Assembly (NCBI RefSeq): GCF_030123365.1
Contig: NZ_CP126107.1
Location: forward strand, 2,341,501 to 2,405,500
From: Neobacillus sp. SuZ13
GTDB taxonomy: Bacteria > Bacillota > Bacilli > Bacillales > Cytobacillaceae
DNA: 64,000 bases
Direction of reading: 5' to 3'
Within the stretch, counting starts at the first letter, position 1. Every line of letters starts with the position of its first letter. This document shows positions 61,158-64,000 of this stretch, in pieces. Under the pieces are notes generated by a model. It was not told the origin of the DNA. It saw only the letters and a program-made list of their open reading frames with translations, and ran no database searches. A program made the translations under genes and the position numbers.

Positions 61158-61868
61158 GTGATACATATTATCAGAAACAGTATTCCTAATTTATTTACCA
61201 TCTCTAATTTATTTTTCGGATATTTATCCATCATGTATTCCGCACAGGGGGATTACAAAAATGCAGCTATATTAATATTAATAGGGATGATGCTCGACAG
61301 TATGGATGGCAGGATTGCAAGAATGTTACGCGTTGATAGTGAGTTGGGAAAAGAGTTAGATTCGCTGGCAGATGTGGTAACTTTTGGTGTTGCACCGGCA
61401 ATGATGGCTTATTATTCATATTTCTCTGAGTTTGGTGTGGCAGGGATGGCCATTTCAGGATTATTCCCTTTATTCGGAGCCTACCGATTAGCACGTTTTA
61501 ATATTAATGCTGTTAAATCTTCAAATCATTATTTTACCGGTGTTCCCATCACGGCAGGTGGGGGATTGTTAACACTGCTAACACTGTTCCAAGGTAAGAT
61601 GCCAGAGATCATCCTGCCCATTGCCTTTTTTATCATCTGTTACTTAATGGTAAGCACGATAAAAATCCCAAGTTTGAAAGATGTTCCACTGCCTAAATAT
61701 GGAATTATTGTCACGCTTTTCCTAGGGTACGCGATATTTCTGGTCTTCAAAAAAGAACAGCATCGCTTTCCATATTTCATCTATGTCGCAATCCCGCTTT
61801 ACATAGCTTTTATCATCTTCCAATTAGTAAGAAGAAAGAGAAAAGGTAACGGAGGAATAAAAAAATAG
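61158..61868 (+). CDS. pssA: CDP-diacylglycerol-serine O-phosphatidyltransferase
   Basis: This 236-residue membrane enzyme makes phosphatidylserine from CDP-diacylglycerol and serine. The CDP-alcohol phosphotransferase motif DGx2ARx8Gx3Dx3D is seen in DGRIARMLRV...GKELDSLAD. About eight helices are predicted. The start is uncertain: GTG 61158 is part of the only GGAG site, which would suit an ATT codon at 61167 better. It probably shares a transcript with the PAP2 phosphatase gene. Confidence 0.9.
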   Translation: MIHIIRNSIPNLFTISNLFFGYLSIMYSAQGDYKNAAILILIGMMLDSMDGRIARMLRVDSELGKELDSLADVVTFGVAPAMMAYYSYFSEFGVAGMAISGLFPLFGAYRLARFNINAVKSSNHYFTGVPITAGGGLLTLLTLFQGKMPEIILPIAFFIICYLMVSTIKIPSLKDVPLPKYGIIVTLFLGYAIFLVFKKEQHRFPYFIYVAIPLYIAFIIFQLVRRKRKGNGGIKK

Positions 61869-61879
61869 GAACAAAAAAG

Positions 61880-61922
61880 GGTGTCAGGTACCATGTGAAG
61901 ATTTCACATGGTGCCTGACACC
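61880..61922. repeat. Long perfect-stem hairpin repeat
   Basis: A 20-bp stem with one G-T pair (arm GGTGTCAGGTACCATGTGAA) and a 3-base loop follows pssA. The sequence type GGTGTCAGGCACC is a common short palindromic repeat of Bacillus genomes. It may act as a terminator, though the T-run is weak. Confidence 0.85.
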
Positions 61923-61966
61923 TATTTATATAAGATAAGAAAGTATAAAATTTGACTTCGAGAATT

Positions 61967-62120
61967 GTCCAGCTCCAGCGCCCTAGCGGCTAGTGTCCTT
62001 CGCTCTCCGCCCTACGATAAGTCAAGCACGAATGCGCCTCCGGCTCTTCGTGTTTCCTTTATCTCAGTTGAAGCGCTCCAGGCCATACGCCGCTGACCAG
62101 GGCGCTTACGCTTTTCTTAT
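61967..62120. repeat. Dispersed GC-rich repeat, copy 2
   Basis: This is the same element as 3162-3312, in the same orientation. It abuts the stop codon of qoxD (62121) and occupies the 3' untranslated region of the qox operon. Confidence 0.9.
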
Positions 62121-62414
62121 TTACATTCCGAAAGACATAACCCAGATCGATCCTGCTACGGTTACGAAAGCGATGAAGAAGCCGTAAGCGACGTTGATGA
62201 TTTGGGATTTGCCGTCTTCTCCTTCGTTCATGTGCATGAACATATATAATTGAAGGGCAGCTTGGATGACCGCTAATGAACCGATGATCCAAAGTATGGT
62301 TTTAAAAGGAAGATTGGTTTTTAGCGCCACACCAAGTGCTGCAAAAGTTAGTACTAATGACATTACAAAGCCTAAAACATGTGTGAGTGGAAATCCTTTT
62401 GTATTTTTAGCCAT
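62121..62414 (-). CDS. qoxD: Cytochrome aa3 quinol oxidase subunit IV
   Basis: This 97-residue protein has three membrane helices and the QoxD landmark IQAALQLYMFMHMNEGEDG. It is the small assembly or stability subunit of the aa3-type menaquinol oxidase. It is shorter than B. subtilis QoxD because it lacks the His-rich C-terminal tail. It starts directly at the stop codon of qoxC (TAA then ATG). Confidence 0.95.
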   Translation of the reverse strand: MAKNTKGFPLTHVLGFVMSLVLTFAALGVALKTNLPFKTILWIIGSLAVIQAALQLYMFMHMNEGEDGKSQIINVAYGFFIAFVTVAGSIWVMSFGM

Positions 62415-63020
62415 TTATGCCACCATCCTTGCTAAGTACACAAATGTGAAAATAAAAATCCAGACAACATCTAAAAAGTGCCAATATAGTCCGATGATAA
62501 AAGTTTTACGAGCAGTTACAGGTGTTAAACCTCGTTTTAAAATTTGGATAATGACCATTGTCGCCCAGCCAATCCCCATGCTCACGTGCAGTCCATGTGT
62601 ACCAAGTAAGACAAAGAAACTTGATAAGAAAGCACTTGTTTGCATAGTTGCTCCTTCGTGAACATAATGGATAAATTCAGTGATCTCCATGAACACGAAC
62701 CCAGCACCTAGGAGAAGGGTAATGATGAACCATAACAATAATCCATTTCGGTTATGACGGCGCATCTCATAAATGGCAAGACCGCAAGTAAAACTACTTG
62801 TTAATAAGAGAATCGTTTCGACCATAACATCTTTTATTTCAAAAAGGTCCTTTGGAGTTGGACCGCCAGCATATCTCGCACTTAGGACAGAAAATACAGC
62901 GAAGAGGGTACCAAAGAGGATAATCTCCGCTCCTAAGAAAATCCAGAAACCGAGAATATTCATCCGGTTCTGTTCTGTTTGATATTCGAGTGGTAAGGCA
63001 GTGTTTACATTAGCTGACAT
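62415..63020 (-). CDS. qoxC: Cytochrome aa3 quinol oxidase subunit III
   Basis: This 201-residue protein has five helices and QoxC markers: LNILGFWIFLGAEI-like MNILGFWIFLGAEIILF, EITEFIHYVHEGATMQTSAF, LLGTHGLHVSMG and WHFLDVVWIFIFTFVYL. It supports subunit I in proton pumping. Its start overlaps the end of qoxB by 11 bases. Confidence 0.96.
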   Translation of the reverse strand: MSANVNTALPLEYQTEQNRMNILGFWIFLGAEIILFGTLFAVFSVLSARYAGGPTPKDLFEIKDVMVETILLLTSSFTCGLAIYEMRRHNRNGLLLWFIITLLLGAGFVFMEITEFIHYVHEGATMQTSAFLSSFFVLLGTHGLHVSMGIGWATMVIIQILKRGLTPVTARKTFIIGLYWHFLDVVWIFIFTFVYLARMVA

Positions 63021-64000
63021 TACTGTTCCCCCCTTTACCGACGTTACGCCATGCTTTTTCCGTTTCCTTTATTTCGTCAACATGTACATGGAAGCCATCG
63101 TTATAATCGAACGAACGAATGATTAACCCAATGATGATACCTACAGTGGCTACAAGAGCCGCAATTTTCCATTCAAAGACTAGGAAGAAGCCTGCGATTC
63201 CAAAGATAGCACCCATATAGATTGGTAAACCAGAATTACTTGGCATATGGATTTCTTCAATTTCGTCGTCCTTTAAAGTTAAATCTTCATTATGCTTTTT
63301 CATATACCAGAAGGAATCAACAGATTTTACCTCAGGTAGTTTTGCAAAGTTATAGAATGGAGGCGGTGAAGCTGTAGCCCATTCTAACGTTCTTGCATCC
63401 CATGGGTCGTTAGAAATATTGCGGTCTGCATAACGTGCACTCCAATAAATATTATAGCAAAGCGCGCCAAAGCCGATTGCTAAAATGACTGCGCCAATGG
63501 TAGATAGCATGAAAAGTGGTGCATACCCTGATTCAGCTGAATACGTGTATGAACGTCGTACTGCTCCGTCAAGTCCTAGGAAGAACATTGGCATAAAGGT
63601 TAAGTTAAATCCAATTGTAAAGAACCAGAAATGAATTTTTCCGATTTTTTCATTTAACATATGGCCGAACATTTTTGGCCACCAGTAATAAAGTCCAGCA
63701 AATACCGCAAACACAACACCAGGAATTAATACATAGTGGAAGTGAGCGACAAGGAATAGGGTGTTGTGATATTGATAATCGGCCGCACCCATGGCAAGCA
63801 TAACCCCAGTTACACCACCAATAATAAAGCATGGAATGAACGCAAGTGCCCAAAGCATCGCGGTCGTAAATTGAATACGTCCTTTTCTCATCGTAAATAA
63901 CCAGTTAAACATTTTGACTCCCGTAGGAATGGCAATCATCATTGTCGTAATGGAGAAAACAGAGTTAACTCCTGGTCCAGCTCCCATTGTAAAGAAGTGG
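63010..64000 (-). CDS. qoxB: Cytochrome aa3 quinol oxidase subunit I, C-terminal part
   Basis: The gene runs off the right edge, so only about 330 C-terminal residues are visible; the apparent ATG at 63987 is internal (HFFTMGAGPG). Visible haem-copper features are TGVMLAMGAADYQYHNTLFLVAHFHYVLIPG, which contains the haem a and a3 histidines and the Mg/haem propionate region, and IPTGVKMFNWLFTM. It reduces O2 with electrons from menaquinol and pumps protons. Confidence 0.95.
   Translation of the reverse strand, partial: HFFTMGAGPGVNSVFSITTMMIAIPTGVKMFNWLFTMRKGRIQFTTAMLWALAFIPCFIIGGVTGVMLAMGAADYQYHNTLFLVAHFHYVLIPGVVFAVFAGLYYWWPKMFGHMLNEKIGKIHFWFFTIGFNLTFMPMFFLGLDGAVRRSYTYSAESGYAPLFMLSTIGAVILAIGFGALCYNIYWSARYADRNISNDPWDARTLEWATASPPPFYNFAKLPEVKSVDSFWYMKKHNEDLTLKDDEIEEIHMPSNSGLPIYMGAIFGIAGFFLVFEWKIAALVATVGIIIGLIIRSFDYNDGFHVHVDEIKETEKAWRNVGKGGNSNVS

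Noticed and set aside
1..64000. tRNA, rRNA, CRISPR arrays and prophage or defence islands
   Set aside because: I found no T-loop-like tRNA sequences, no repeat-spacer pattern with varied spacers, and no phage or restriction genes. The 21-bp array has repetitive, not unique, spacers.

Overview
The window looks like the chromosome of an aerobic, low-GC, Gram-positive member of the Bacillaceae (Bacillus/Neobacillus-like; genus not resolvable from this sequence alone). Evidence: strong AGGAGG-type ribosome binding sites with many TTG and GTG starts, an aa3 quinol oxidase (qox) operon, a T-box leader, a yybP-ykoY riboswitch, a ydgGH-like MarR/MMPL pair, sbcDC, a TIGR00266 gene and GC-rich intergenic repeats of the kind scattered through Bacillus genomes. 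I see no rRNA, tRNA, CRISPR, prophage or intact insertion sequence.

Layout. 0-7 kb: the end of a membrane protein gene, an orphan pair of Opp/Dpp-type permeases, a TIGR00266 gene preceded by a candidate small RNA, and a SulP transporter-ArsR operon. 7-16 kb: cold shock protein, sbcDC, an FAD dehydrogenase operon, small membrane and hypothetical genes. 16-29 kb: selB (selenocysteine elongation factor), a TerD/zinc-ribbon/TerB-like fusion, a marR-mmpL efflux operon bracketed by two inverted copies of a roughly 190-bp MITE-like element, then a cassette of membrane-fusion adaptor, response regulator, histidine kinase and PepSY-type membrane protein whose two outer promoters share TTAAG direct repeats, and a membrane cupredoxin. 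29-40 kb: T-box-controlled prolyl-tRNA synthetase (short archaeal-like type), a strictly phased 21-bp repeat array, an acetyltransferase, YdcF and DegV proteins, flavohaemoglobin with a candidate Fnr site, DedA, an esterase-ABC exporter operon and a VOC protein. 40-51 kb: an ndh remnant with two Rex-type operators, a secreted helical protein, M42 peptidase-tatA, CorA, a radical SAM/SPASM enzyme, a LysM-NlpC/P60 hydrolase and several transporters. 51-64 kb: a three-subunit molybdenum hydroxylase, a class B penicillin-binding protein, M32 carboxypeptidase, a Mn-riboswitch-controlled TerC transporter, a PAP2 phosphatase, pssA and the 3' end of qoxBCD.

The genes are mostly housekeeping and accessory functions in short operons with clear hairpin terminators. 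Redox control is a recurring theme: Rex-type sites, an Fnr-type site at hmp, and the quinol oxidase. The least explained structures are the 21-bp array at 31.4-31.8 kb, the small RNA candidate at 4.2-4.3 kb, the TTAAG-linked two-component cassette at 24.5-28.3 kb, and the MITE pair around marR-mmpL. I did not find one clearly new multi-gene defence or biosynthetic system.
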